Of a DNA stretch of 64,000 bases, positions 33,050 through 44,538 are shown piece by piece. Below the pieces are notes generated by a model. That model had not been told where the DNA came from. It did no database searches and worked only from the letters and a program-made list of their open reading frames with translations. Made by a program: the position numbers and the translations under genes. Origin of the DNA: Acytostelium subglobosum LB1 (Eukaryota; Evosea; Eumycetozoa; Acytosteliales; Acytosteliaceae); NCBI RefSeq assembly GCF_000787575.1, contig NW_012236531.1, forward strand, positions 1,511,396 through 1,575,395, in the 5' to 3' direction. The stretch's first letter is position 1. Each line of letters begins with the position of its first letter.

Positions 33050-34016
33050 ATTGCTGGTCATACTAATGATGATCCAGGCAGTGAGAATATACCAGGTTTC
33101 TTGGTGACAGCTGACGGATTCGTCTTTAAGCCTGTACCAGGATCAAGAGGAAAGCGTGAACTAGAGTTCTACAAGAACTACAGCACTTATGATGAAGACT
33201 TTAAGAGATTCTTGGCAAGATTCGATAAAGTAGTTGATGTAAAGGGTACCAGTAAGTACATCATCCATCATTAGTCGGCACAATCAATGATTGATTGAAT
33301 GAATGAATGACATACTAATATGACAATCAATCAATCGTTAAGCTTACATGGGTATTGAGGATCTTACATTCCCATTCCATCAGACCAAGATCTGTGTTGC
33401 TGATGTCAAGATGGGCACGAGGACATATGACAATGACGCGTCAGAGGAGAAGAGAGCCAACCAGATACTCAAGTCACAAAAGACAACATCATCAACTCTT
33501 GGCATTCGTTTCTGTGGAGCCAAGGTATGCTAGGATTGATCAATCAATCAAACATCGGGTACATACTCATTACTAACATCTATATCTTAGCTCTACCATC
33601 CTGAGACCAATGAGACTGTGAAGTTGTCAAAGAAGTGGGGAAAGAACTTGACAAAGGACAACATCAAGACTGAGGGCATTATCAATCTGTTCTCAAGCGG
33701 CAGTGGTAAGGTGAATGTTGAGGCTGTGACCGCCTTCATTGCCGAGCTCAAGGTGCTCCAGTCTTGGTTCAAGAAGAACACCAAGTACGCCTTCTATGGC
33801 TCTTCATTGTTGTTTGTCTTTGGCCATGTTCATGAGCAGCATCGCAAGCATCACAACGTCATCATGGTGTCGCCAGAGATTGGTGTCTCTCTCAAGATGA
33901 TCGACTTTGCCCACGTCGATCCATTGGACAAGGGTGCACTTGACGAGAGCTACTTGACCGGTCTGGAGAACCTCATCAAACTTATGCAAGAGGTGCTAGA
34001 TGATGCCAAGAAGTAG
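33050..34016 (+). CDS. Inositol polyphosphate kinase (IPMK-like); first exon unresolved
   Basis: Exons 33050-33251, 33343-33524 and 33591-34016 join in phase and encode about 269 residues. The IPK family signature PxxxDxKMG appears as ICVADVKMGTRTYD. SSLLFVFG and SLKMIDFAHV correspond to the conserved SSLL and DFAH motifs that bind ATP/Mg. The N-terminus (HTNDDPGSENIPGFLVTADGFVFKPV) and short length fit inositol polyphosphate multikinase, which makes IP4/IP5 and feeds inositol pyrophosphate synthesis, rather than the longer IP6K. The frame upstream of 33050 has no ATG. A CACAG acceptor sits at 33045-33049, so the start is on a tiny upstream exon; an ATG followed by GTAACA near 32900 or GTAACG at 33001 would each give a one-codon exon in phase 0. 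Confidence 0.85.
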
Positions 34017-34207
34017 GTGATTGATTGATCACCATCCTCTCTCACTACTACTCTGTCTTGTCAAAGATGACATTGAATCAATCATTTATAAATGGTGATC
34101 ATCATCATCGTCATCCTATATCCAATCAATCATTTCGTTTAATGTAATGTTACAGTGAGTGATCGATGTCCAGTCCAGTCCAGTTCAGTCCAGTCTTAGT
34201 CCATTTC

Positions 34208-34971
34208 TTATGACTTGATGGATGATCGCTCAATCTGCTTCTGTGCGTCTCTCAGCTTAAAGACGAGGTCTTGCAGCTGATCGAGGGTGCAGGCGAATTG
34301 AACCTCTCCCTTCTCGCCCTCCTCGCGCTCTGTGGTCAAGTTGATAAAGTAGACGGGCTTGTTGACCTTCTCGATCGAGTTTGACTTCATAAAGTAGTCC
34401 AGTCTCCAATTGACGTCGATGATGTGTGGAAAGTGGAAGTTGGTGATGGACAATGTCTTTCTGATGGCCACTCTATGCTTGGTGAACATGCTCACGATCA
34501 ACTGAATCCTTGGTCCAGACAGCTTGTGATCCTCCAATGTTGAACTATATGTTTGATTGATTGATCATGTTAGGATATGATGATGATCATGGGATCATCC
34601 CATGTCATTCAATCAATGAATAGACATACGTTATTGTTGTATTATCTATATTAATCTTCATTGATTCCAGAATGAAGGTGACGAATGCTGAGTAAGTCTG
34701 TTTGACAGCAATAACATCTGCTGACTTCAATGCATTGTTCTCTGATCATCGTTGCAAGTATACATGTTTGTTTGTTTGTTTGTTAATGACATGTAGATGA
34801 AGGATCAAGATGATTGATCCTTGCTGACATACCATAAAGTGTACTCTCAGTGTCAGTCTTTAGGATCACAGCAAAGGCACATTCGATCAATGCCTTGAAA
34901 GCATCATTTGGAATGGTCTTTTCATCAGAGAGTGCTTCCAATCCCTTCAATACATCCTCACTAAGATTCAT
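34208..34971 (-). CDS. commd3: COMM domain-containing protein 3
   Basis: Three exons on the minus strand: 34971-34833, 34741-34630 and 34544-34208, giving 195 residues, the same length as human COMMD3. The N-terminus MNLSEDVLKGLEALSDE matches the COMMD3 start. The C-terminal COMM domain (about 120-190) reads FPHIIDVNWRLDYFMKSNSIEKVNKPVYFINL and FACTLDQLQDLVFKLRDAQKQIERS, with the conserved Trp-Arg-Leu-Asp/Glu-Tyr and QLQDLVxKLxDA motifs. COMMD proteins form a ten-member ring in the Commander (CCC) complex, which recycles membrane cargo from endosomes together with retriever and WASH. Junction phases agree at both introns. Stop-to-stop distance to the kinase gene is about 190 bp. Confidence 0.92.
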
Positions 34972-35202
34972 CCTATATCCTGTATCTAATCTAGATTATA
35001 TATATATATTATAAGTATGTTTATGTTATATGTATAACTTACAATGTATCAAATGATCACTCAATCATTCATTCACTCTTTAACAGTAGATTCTTCAAAT
35101 GAAGATTCTCTAGATTTTTGAGTTTTGCAATACTTTGACTTTTTGGAACATTCATTATTGATTCAATTTACCAAACAAATACAACTAATAAAACAAAAGA
35201 TA
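34972..35202. other. Divergent promoter region
   Basis: 231 bp of AT-rich DNA shared by COMMD3 (-) and the FNIP-like gene (+). Confidence 0.4.
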
Positions 35203-36723
35203 ATGGAAACAGGAGGATATATTATGATTTGGTTGACAATAGTTGATCAACATGTTGAACAAGTAATTGATAAGTATATGTTGTTGTTAACATGTAAATC
35301 ATTGTGGAGCATTAGAGATAGGATCAACTTGGAAGAGACACTACTAAAGATGAAGGATAATCCGAATGTTGAGTTGTATCGTCAAAGAGGTGAATGTCGC
35401 CGAGTCCTGCCAATGATGCGTCAATCAGTTCTTTCAAGTGCGCATTGTCAACTATACATGCAGCTGTCTGGCAAGTTCACCAAATACACATTGACAGCAC
35501 GCACCAAACGATTGATCTACAATCATGATAATCGTAAAGTCATCGATGATGAGTGGCTAAGTCGCATCCCTCCTTCACAGTTCGAGTATTTCAAGACGAC
35601 ACATGATCTTGAGCCAACGGTGGGATCATTCCTTCATCTAGAATCATTGCACACTTTAAAGTTGGGAGGACTCAGGAAGAGTCTTGTTCCAGGCGTGCTG
35701 CCCAACAACCTCAAGACCCTATCTATAGAGTTGGACCATCGTGATGGTGTCATCAACATTGAGGAAGGGTCACTCCCATCTTCATTGACATCACTCAAAT
35801 TGCTCGACTCATTTGGAACGTTGACTCCAACTACAATACCATCATCAGTGACTAAACTCACTCTCACTGGATATACTATAACTGGGTCAATTGTACCCAG
35901 ACATGTGAAGCGACTGATATACTCAAATGAGGACGAAGAGTTTGATGCCAAACTCTATGAGCTACCTGATTCATTGGAGTATCTTAATGTTCTATGTTAT
36001 GAGGATGCTGAACCAAACAACATTGAATCTATTGTTGGAGTGTGCACCAAGCTCATAACACTTGAAATGCGATATCGACTGTGGAGATCTGAAGAGTTCA
36101 AGGTTGGCAAGATACCACCAAGTGTCACAGACCTTCGCATCTCCCTGCGAAACGTCAGAGGTGACAATCAATCCTTGAATGTGATACTACCAACCAACCT
36201 ACAAAGTCTGGAAACATATGGAGAGTTTAAATTTTATCGTTATCCAACAACATTGGATAATATTTCAATCAATCCTCATCAGCTTGATATCATAGGACTA
36301 GACATTCCCAAGACATTGGACTTTCCTTCATCAATCACCAAATTCTTCATTGACAAGACACTGGAAGAATATGATTGGAGTGCAATTAGGAATTTGCTAC
36401 CTAATTTGGAAACACTTGGTATTGCTGAATCCAAAGTTAACATCACATTGGACAATTGGCCATCATCCAGAATCAAGAAGTTTACGATAAAATATGGATA
36501 TGGAGGTTGTAAAAGTACCATTGACATTAGGGTATTGGCACAACTAACATGTTTCCATGTTGCTTATAACCGTATATCAATAAGACATATTGATTCCAAC
36601 CATCTACTATTCATTGATGAAAGTATTGAAGAGTTATGTGGATTTGTCAACATGGACAAGTATACCCATTTCGATATATGTTCAAAGATTCTGTCCTCTT
36701 CCAGCTCAATATTATTTAAATAA
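35203..36723 (+). CDS. FNIP/LRR-type repeat protein with F-box-like start
   Basis: Single exon, 506 residues. The frame is open from about 35125, but the first ATG is at 35203 in good AT-rich context (AAAAGATAATG). Residues 1-45 resemble the diverged F-box-like start of dictyostelid FNIP proteins (IVDQHVEQVIDKYMLLLTCKSLWSIRD). From about 140 on, degenerate 22-residue repeats appear: LHTLKLGGLRKSLVPGVLPNNLKTLSIEL, GSLPSSLTSLKLLDSFGTLTPTTIPSSVTKLTL, and others. The FNQP core of true FNIP units is weak, so this copy is more diverged than the one at 28965. Likely a protein-interaction scaffold; function unknown. Codon use is more AT-rich than in the conserved genes nearby, consistent with fast family turnover. 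Its stop is 91 bp from the convergent neighbour's stop. Confidence 0.75.
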   Translation: METGGYIMIWLTIVDQHVEQVIDKYMLLLTCKSLWSIRDRINLEETLLKMKDNPNVELYRQRGECRRVLPMMRQSVLSSAHCQLYMQLSGKFTKYTLTARTKRLIYNHDNRKVIDDEWLSRIPPSQFEYFKTTHDLEPTVGSFLHLESLHTLKLGGLRKSLVPGVLPNNLKTLSIELDHRDGVINIEEGSLPSSLTSLKLLDSFGTLTPTTIPSSVTKLTLTGYTITGSIVPRHVKRLIYSNEDEEFDAKLYELPDSLEYLNVLCYEDAEPNNIESIVGVCTKLITLEMRYRLWRSEEFKVGKIPPSVTDLRISLRNVRGDNQSLNVILPTNLQSLETYGEFKFYRYPTTLDNISINPHQLDIIGLDIPKTLDFPSSITKFFIDKTLEEYDWSAIRNLLPNLETLGIAESKVNITLDNWPSSRIKKFTIKYGYGGCKSTIDIRVLAQLTCFHVAYNRISIRHIDSNHLLFIDESIEELCGFVNMDKYTHFDICSKILSSSSSILFK

Positions 36724-36814
36724 ATTAAAGTAAAGATGGTAATTGATTGAATAATAGTGCGACCCAAGTCACACCATTTTATACACATTATATCTTGTCG
36801 CGTCCATCGCTACA

Positions 36815-39800
36815 TTACACCAAGTGATCATATCCACTGTTGTTGGCAAACATTGTTGTTGATTGCTCAATCTCTTTGATCAGACGAAGGTACCAAGACA
36901 GACAGATGTTCTTCTTGGAGTTCTCCAGATTGCCAGTGATCTCGGACAACAGGTTGGAGCAGATCTCCGAACGAATCTTGAAGTTGGGCGCCTTGATCAA
37001 TATCTGTCTAATGTCACTAAGCACTATCTCCAGGATCTGTACATCAATGAATTGAAGCAATGAGAACAACAAGTGTACCATAGTACTGGCTGGCGTACTC
37101 AGTGACAGCTTCTGCTTGTCCTGTGGCATCATATCGTTGATCGAATCAATGATGAGTTTGGTCGAGTAAAGTACAACCGGGTTGGTTGGTGAGTTATTCT
37201 CAATGATGCTAACCATCACTGCAAACAATGAGGATGCCTTGGTATATGTTGGATATGACTATTTGTTTGATTGATTGATCGATTTGATTAGTGAGTGAAT
37301 AAGGTGAGTGATAGGTGATCGCAGGTTACGTACCTTTAAAGCATGATCCATGTACTGTGGTACCAACATCATTGTCAGCTCAAGGTCGCGAATGGTGAAC
37401 AGCTGGCTTAGGATTGAATGGGAGAGTTTGTTGAGCTTCTCATTGGGATACTCCATGAATGCAAAGAGGTTGGGAACTATGTGATCGGTGATGGCACTTC
37501 GCGACACCTTGGTGATGAGCCTCTCGAGCGCATTCAGATAGATGACGGCCTTGGAGCAGGCGATCGGGTCGTCCTTCTGGACGGTGAGATGGATTGGCAT
37601 CTTGTCAACGACTCGCGTGATGGCGCATTCAGATGTGGCAATGTTGTCGGCCAGTGAGCGAATGGCCAGGTTGATGATGGGGATGTTGTCCTCGATGAAG
37701 CCAATCTGGCTAAAGACCTCCAGCGCCATGGTGCTGTCGATGGGTGTCAGCACCTTAGCCGTGTCGGTGAACAGGAACGAAAGACATCGAACGATGCCAG
37801 TAAAGGTTGGTGTGAGCGTGCGCTGTATCGAGGCCTTGGGGAATGCGTGTGTTGTGTCGCGAGTGAAGTGGTACCATAGCTCGTTGAGCGTGTATGAAAA
37901 GTCAGACAGCCTTAGCAACAGCTGCTTGTTGATGTCATTGTCCTTGAGGAATAATATAAGTGTTATAATCGTTTGTACATATGATGGCAGTGCCGTGAAT
38001 ATAGGTGCACTCTTGTGGCTCTCAATCTATAATGATTGATTGGTTGGATGGTGTGTTAGGTATGTCTGAGTGGGTGGAGGAGGATGGTACATACCTTCTT
38101 AATCACAAGATTGCTTATGTCTGATGGCTTCTCCAACCATTCGTTCAAGCATCCATTGATGCCTAGGACTTCGTCCAACAATGTATCCAAGATGATCTTT
38201 AGTATATCCTGTTGAGTGAATAAATGATTGGTATTAGTTGTTGATGTTGACTGAGTGAGTGAGGAAGTATGAGTGGACTTACACGACACGCCTCTTTGTC
38301 CTTGAAAGGCTCAATCTTGCTCAAACAATAGGATGTGGCAATACCAATCCTTTGATGCTTGGACATGCGATTGATCTGATTGATTGACGTGTTGAATATC
38401 TCCTGTATCTGTTCCATCATGAGATCCTTGAAGTTGGCCGGTATAAATTTACATTTACTACTCTGCAGAGTATCAATGATCGCTGATCCAACAAATGTGC
38501 TAAGGTATCTAGAGTCTAAACAAGTTGTCAGTCAGTCATTCGTTCAATGAGTGAGTGAGGTCAACCAATCAAACAAACATACTTTGATTAGAGTTGTAGA
38601 ATGAGTTGTTGGTCTCATCACAAATGACTTTGGTCCAGTCTATGATGGCATTCTCCATGGCTAGTTGGTTGGGGAAATGTTCAGGTTTGAATTTGGAGTT
38701 GAAGACCATCTGGATGGTCTTGAAGACCAGACAGGCATTGTCCATCGATGGCGGGAGGTTTGGTTGTTGCAATGGATTGTCCCACAATGACGTCATCACA
38801 TTGACCAACTCCACAGTCTGCTCAATAGTATGCACTCCAGTCATTGCAAATCCAATTGACTTGATTAACAATGTTGACTTGTTGATGTCGCTGTAGTGTG
38901 TGTCAGTTAGTTAGCCAGTCAGTCATGGGGGCTTGGCCTTGAGGACTTACCTTAGCATGTCAGGGTACTTGTTGATGAACTTTATAAACAGGGGATAGGA
39001 TGATGAGCTGGCCTCTTCGTGGGCTTGGTCGACGGGGTCATCGTTGCAGAGGGAGACAGTCATTCCCAGCCATATCAGTCCGATGAGCAATAGCTTCTCA
39101 GCCTGCTGACCGGTCATCTCTGTCATGATGCGCTCGATGACTCCAATCCAAAGCTTCACTGTTATGTCAAGCTCATCCTGATTGTTCGTCCACCAATAAA
39201 TCTCACTCTGCTGTTGCTGTTGCTGATGTGTTGTCGCGCTGTTGATTGGTTTCTCTGAATGTATGCCAGTGACAGTGGTCACCCAACCAAGTGACAACCT
39301 GAGACATGCCTCTAGGACAACGAGGATCTCTTGCATGGTCGAGTTGTCCTTGGCCTCGGCGTAGAGATCGAGGTGGTATAATGTACAGTCGAGGAGCACG
39401 CGGAGGTTGTACGGCGACCAGATCGAGGGCTTGAACGAGCCCTTGCGACTGGACAGGTAGCGGATGTTGTAGAACACGATCTTCCTGCTGTCGTGCAGAT
39501 AGATGTCGATCGCTTTGAAGTGGTAGTCCTCGGCGGGCGTGGTCAGCGTCGGCAGCTTGGACGTCTGCGCGGGCGTGGGCGCGTTCACTCCGGCCTGCTT
39601 GGGCGGCGCCGGCAGATACTCGCGACCTGTCAAGTAGAGTATCTCAAACAGCTCGTTGAAGTACACCTCTGTCTTGAGCAGCTCGCCAGTGTTGATGTCC
39701 CAATCGATGAAGCGCACATGTCCAAGCAGCATTGCATTTAGCAGGGATTCGAGTGGGATGGCCGGGTAGTCATACGAGGGCATCAAGTGACTCTTGTTCT

Positions 39801-40995
39801 TGCAGTCGGCCAATGCGTCTATTATCGCGCGCAGGCCCTCTCCCTTTGACACGCAAAGCTTCAAGTAAACGATACATAATAGGAATGGTACAATTGGTGA
39901 TGACTTTGGTATTGGTACAAACCTTTTGTGTTGTTGGGTTCATGGCGAGAGTCGAAGGTTAGTCCATGCACATGTCTTGCGTGTGAGTGTCGCCGTCGAA
40001 CAAACATACTTTGCTTGGAGAAGGGAGTCGATGTTGGCCGTGCTCAGGCCATAGAGGATGTTGCTGAAGGAGAAGTTCTTGTTGAAGCATTGAAAGAGGT
40101 CGCTGCGCTGACGAAGCAGGTTGGGTATGTAGATAAAGGGGAATGATGTGCGCACGCCACTCGGCTGCACAAGCTTGGACTCGAAGCTGTATATGTATCG
40201 GTCGTTCTCAAAGAGGTCGTGCACGCCGTCGCCGCCGTCGCCACTCGTCGAACTAGTGCGATCCATGAGATCGACGTTGTAGATATTGTCGCGACAGTAG
40301 AATGGATAGGGCTCGATGTTGTCCAGCACCTTGATGACCCTGTTCATGCTCTTGGCATGTCCCAATCGTATGTACTCCTTGAGCAGCCAGCACCAGTATG
40401 GCGTGCCCTTCTTATGTTCACTGTTATTGCCCATTGTAGATGATGTTGAAGTCGTGTTGCTGTTGCCTGAAGCACTGCTACCATTCGTACTATTCGCGCC
40501 TCTTGTGTTGTTGCCACCTGAACTATTAACATATTGAACAATTGATGATAAGTTCTGTAATAATGGCTTGCTATATACTTGTTGATGTTGCTGTTGCTGT
40601 TGCTGTAGAGGTTGGCCATGACCATTCCTTTGTGTTACATTTGATGTATCGAGCAAGGGTCTGGCCACGGCGCTAGCGTCACTCGAGCTGTTAACACCAC
40701 TAATGTTATTATTGTTGTTGCCGCCGCCACTTCTTATTGTGCTACTACTACTAATACTATTGTTATTATTGATTGTGGCGCTACCTACGCCACCGCCGCC
40801 ATTGCTGACGCTGGCACTGCTACTACTGCCATTGATAATATCGGCGGCGATGGTATCTTTTGGATTCTCCTGTTGTTCTGCCATTATACTTGGTGTTGCT
40901 GTTGACAACTGATTATCATTCCTCAATGTTGACTTGTAAGTTGGTTGTTGTTGAGGCTGTTGGGCCTGTTTTCTAATCAAATCTACACTCAACAT
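36815..40995 (-). CDS. Large helical-repeat protein, family not recognised
   Basis: Seven exons on the minus strand: 40995-40010, 39922-38951, 38890-38583, 38515-38283, 38208-38095, 38026-37334 and 37258-36815. All junctions are in phase and give 1249 residues. Residues 1-160 are low-complexity (poly-S/N/Q). The rest is almost entirely alpha-helical with hydrophobic heptad-like spacing typical of HEAT/ARM solenoids. Recognisable stretches include WCWLLKEYIRLGHAKSMNRVIKVL, LESLLNAMLLGHVRFIDWDI, FYNIRYLSS, and FSQIGFIEDNIPIINLAIRSLADNI. The 40010/39922 junction uses an AAAAG acceptor and is the least certain. No catalytic motif, signal peptide or membrane segment is visible. I cannot place it in a family; a profile search is needed. 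A scaffold role is only inferred from the fold class. Confidence 0.72.
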
Positions 40996-41804
40996 TGGTT
41001 TGTAAATGCAATGCAATGCAATACAATCAAACTATAATAAATATATATATATATATAATATGTATTTAAATATATATATATGATATGTATGTATGTATAT
41101 AGGTATGTTGTATGAGTACGTAATAATAAATAAAGTATGTTGTTATGTTGTTGGTTGTTGTGTTTGAGAATGAATAAATGACCCATTGGCTTCACTCCAT
41201 TCACCCACAACACCATACTTGGGCTTAAACGTCTCAAACAACAACGAACTTTGAAAAAAGTGTGTGTTTGAGTGAATGAACTACTTTATTGTTGTGTGTT
41301 TCATTCCCCAAGTGCACCTTGAACTACATTATTTTGTTCTCTCACTCTTGAATTCATTCATTCAATATTTCATACTCACCAATCATACTTATAATAATAA
41401 TAATAATAAGGTAGTAGTAGTAATGTGAATGTAGTAAAACAATAATATATATATATATTTACTCAAACTATAACTATGACTTTGATTTGAGAAGTTTGAA
41501 TGATATATTTATAACTTATAAGGTAAGCTTGAAGCTTCTGATCGAATTAGAAATGGGACCTCCACTCCATTATTGATTGGGTGATCAAAACCGGAATAGC
41601 AAAGAAAGTTCCAATGAATGATTACCGTTTCGAGATAAAAAAATCCCGAGCCGCACCTTGCAAAAGGTTTCCAAACTTAGACTTTCGAGTATGAAATGAT
41701 CAATAGCTGCTTGCATGTCAAACCAACACAAAACTACTCAACTCAACTCAACTCCTCTCAATACATACTTATACATACATACATATATAATAACACAACA
41801 AACA
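40996..41804. other. Divergent intergenic region
   Basis: About 800 bp. AT dinucleotide and TATG runs near 41038-41100, TAA/ATA runs near 41390-41460, and no coding frame. Confidence 0.5.
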
Positions 41805-43005
41805 ATGTGGGCAATAACCAGATTGTTTAATGAGTTCATCCCGAATGATAAGGAGAATGGATGGTCTAAAATAGTCCTGGGCGTATTGTATTTGGCATTG
41901 GCTAAATATGAGTTACAAAGCCTATTTAATAGGAGCTTTGACAAACCCAGAACACTAAGTTGGAGGACCAGTCAATTCTTTATCTCTCAGATACTAGGAT
42001 GCATTGGACGAATCATCTGGGTTATCCTACAACTCCAACTGATGGAGGATGTATCAAAGAATGGTTTGCCAGACCAATTGAACGACCTATTCGGTGCCCT
42101 GCCTTCCTTCTTCTTCCTTTCATCCTGCACAAATATGCTACTTATGGGGTATGTACAATCTTACATCAGGCCCAAGTACTGAGCTCATTAACCAATCAAT
42201 CTTATGAATGTAGAGCATTTACATTGGAGGACCATTTACCGGTTAAACGGGTAGTGATCATTCAAATCAGACTCTATGTTTATGGAAACATTGCCGTCTA
42301 TCTCATTGGATCAATTTGCTTCTTGTTTGATTTCATCACTCCACAGCCAGAGGGGGATAGTTTGGTGGCAACGTCAATGACCCTTTGGGGAGAGGTCATC
42401 CAAATATTCTTGGGAGTGATCTACTTCTGTGTAATAATCAATCTAATTGTACTTATGTAAGTCAAATCAATCAATTGCTCGGAACCGAACATGAATTCAT
42501 TCTAATATCCACCCTCCAATGCAAATGCCAATCCAATCTCAATCCCACAAGAGTTGTTTACTCCTCATACTGGAAAAAGAGGGATGTCTATTCTGGTGAT
42601 CAGGCGTTGAAGAAACGAAAGAGGAGGAACTTCTTTATTGTTATGATCCTCGCAATATTTGGTTACGCAGCAAGATGTGGTCTTACATTCTACGGTGGAT
42701 TCGCACCGAATGCACATTGGGAGACAGTCTTTGACATGCCATACTATGTATTGTTCGAGATCATTCCTTCGACATTGGCCTTTACCTTTATGATTGGAAG
42801 AAAATCACTGGATACAATGGACAACATCCCTTATGGTGTGGTGATCAGAGGTGACTTCGAATGGATCAAGTCTAAACTATGGTGTGGTCGTCATAAACAT
42901 CCTGAACATCAGCCATTGATTAACATCAACAACAACAATATCAATGAGAGTATCTACGACAATACCAACAACGGTATCGATCCAAGCTTTTCCACTTTAG
43001 GTTAG
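41805..43005 (+). CDS. Multi-pass membrane protein (about seven segments), possibly THH1/TOM1/TOM3-like
   Basis: Three exons: 41805-42148, 42214-42456 and 42552-43005, giving 346 residues with all phases matched. Hydrophobic segments are visible at about residues 20-35 (IVLGVLYLALA), 55-75 (FFISQILGCIGRIIWVILQL), 95-118 (PSFFFLSSCTNMLLMG), 135-160 (YGNIAVYLIGSICFLFDFI), 175-195 (VIQIFLGVIYFCVIINLIVL), 220-240 (FFIVMILAIFGYAARCGLTFYGGF) and 255-275 (MPYYVLFEIIPSTLAFTFMIG). A basic loop (KKRDVYSGDQALKKRKRR) precedes segment six, and the Asn-rich C-terminal tail is probably cytosolic. The pattern FFxSSCTNMLLM is reminiscent of the plant THH1/TOM1/TOM3 GPCR-like family, but I could not confirm it. 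No signal peptide is needed for such proteins. Confidence 0.75.
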
Positions 43006-43128
43006 TAATGATAAAGTTTAAGTATGATTGATTGATTGATTTTTGTTTATAGTTTATTTGATTGATTGATCGATTGATCGAGTGTGTTGCAATAATATTA
43101 AAATAAACAACTACAGGTGATTGAAGAG

Positions 43129-44538
43129 TTAGAGAGCTCTTGGACATGTGATGGATGGTGCACTGCTGCGATGGGTAGTCCACATGCTGGCCGAGAAGTC
43201 TGATGAGTAGTAGCCAGAGTCGGCACCGGTACCATGTAGTGATGGATAACGACTGGGTGTACCCACAACTCCACCTGGAGCACGGCCAGTGTATGGGTCG
43301 GGAAGGGTCCATGCGCCAAAGGTCACCCAGCGATCGACGTACTGAAGGAACACATCATAGTTGAATGCACATTGGAGAGTGGGGATCAGACGCACGGTGA
43401 GAGCGGTGGTCTTCCATGTGTTGGATGTGCAGCACATCTGGTAATTGTCGGCGGGGACACCACCGTCGATGTAGCCGTATGGGTCGCGGCAGTCCTTCTG
43501 GCCGTCGCTGTGATCGGTGCTCAGTTGGTTGGTCCAGTAGTCGTCAAAGTTGCAGCCTGCAGAGCCCCAGAGTGCGCGGCTGGCATTGGTGCTCCAGTAT
43601 ACTTGGCCATCCTCGCCAAAGGTGTTGAGTGGGGCGGTCGACACCTTGTTGTAGATGGCCGAGTCGTTGAGCATGATGGCGGCAAGAGCGATGGGCATCT
43701 TGCGACCTGACATGTGGCCGCCGTCAGCCTGCCACGTCACGCCAGCGAATAGCATGCCCGCGTAGTCGAGTCCAGCCTGCAGGAATGGGATGAGAACCTT
43801 CTTCTTCTCGGTTAAGGGGAAGTTGAGTGTAAGGAATGCGCCACAGTCGCCAGAATCACTGGCGACGTCAGCACCGTAGGTGGCCATGTTGAGGTGGGGG
43901 TGGAGGTACTGGCCTGCCCACGAGTTGTAGTGGTCAAGCTGAACACGTTGGTAGCGGTTGGCAAAGTAGGCGACGGTTGGTGTGTCGGCAGGGATGGTGA
44001 GATTGGGCAGCAGGTTGGTGCGCAGGTTGTTGGCCGAGTACAGCTTCTTGACGTTGCCATAGTAGCATGGACGGAAGGTGTTGGCGGGCGGTGCCTGGCT
44101 CAGCACGGTGAGCACGGCAGCGGTCAACAGACAGCCGTAGTGGCCATCACAGCGATTGGCGTCCAGCAACGAGATTGTCTTGACGACCGAGGTGTTGGCG
44201 GCGGCCTTGTAGGGAAGGGCGGGGACGAGGGCAGTGTTGAAGCCCTCGATGTCCTTATCAAAGCCTTGTTGGGAGGGTGACGAGGGATTGGCCTGCCAGC
44301 CATGGTACTGACCAGTGAAGGCTGGTGTGATGGTCTTGATGGTGACGTATGAGCCGTTGGTGATCACCCAGTAGTCGCCATTGGCGAATGTGCCACACTT
44401 GTAAGCTTTGTCAAATGTAAAGGTGATGTTATATTGGCTGATTGATGTTGCCATGCCGTTTGTGCATGCTGCACTTGTCCAGCCTGCGAACAAGCACAAG
44501 ACGACAACAGTGCTAAGTACTAATTTGTTGTTGAACAT
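43129..44538 (-). CDS. Secreted protein of 469 residues, function unknown
   Basis: Single exon. The signal peptide MFNNKLVLSTVVVLCLFAGWTSA is followed by Cys. The mature domain starts FTFDKAYKCGTFANGDYWVITNGSYVTIKTITPAF and includes YFANRYQRVQLDHYNSWAGQYLHPHLNM, CGAFLTLNFPL, LDYAGMLFAGVTWQADGGHMSGRKMPIALAAIMLND and FGEDGQVYWS. It has several N-glycosylation sequons and about ten cysteines, consistent with an extracellular disulphide-bonded protein. The alternating helix and aromatic-rich segments with HM-GRK and W-AGQY are reminiscent of alpha/alpha-toroid polysaccharide-degrading enzymes, but no catalytic signature is certain. It could be a secreted hydrolase or lyase used in feeding or a matrix protein. 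Codon use is strongly GC-ending, as in highly expressed genes here. Confidence 0.8.
   Translation of the reverse strand: MFNNKLVLSTVVVLCLFAGWTSAACTNGMATSISQYNITFTFDKAYKCGTFANGDYWVITNGSYVTIKTITPAFTGQYHGWQANPSSPSQQGFDKDIEGFNTALVPALPYKAAANTSVVKTISLLDANRCDGHYGCLLTAAVLTVLSQAPPANTFRPCYYGNVKKLYSANNLRTNLLPNLTIPADTPTVAYFANRYQRVQLDHYNSWAGQYLHPHLNMATYGADVASDSGDCGAFLTLNFPLTEKKKVLIPFLQAGLDYAGMLFAGVTWQADGGHMSGRKMPIALAAIMLNDSAIYNKVSTAPLNTFGEDGQVYWSTNASRALWGSAGCNFDDYWTNQLSTDHSDGQKDCRDPYGYIDGGVPADNYQMCCTSNTWKTTALTVRLIPTLQCAFNYDVFLQYVDRWVTFGAWTLPDPYTGRAPGGVVGTPSRYPSLHGTGADSGYYSSDFSASMWTTHRSSAPSITCPRAL

Noticed and set aside
34545-34629. Two-copy palindrome as a restriction-modification or phage attachment site
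   Set aside because: The host is a eukaryote and the motif sits in introns; an intronic hairpin is the simpler reading.
43372-44280. Several plus-strand frames opposite the secreted 469-residue protein
   Set aside because: Val/Gly-rich antisense translations of a GC-ending gene without independent support.
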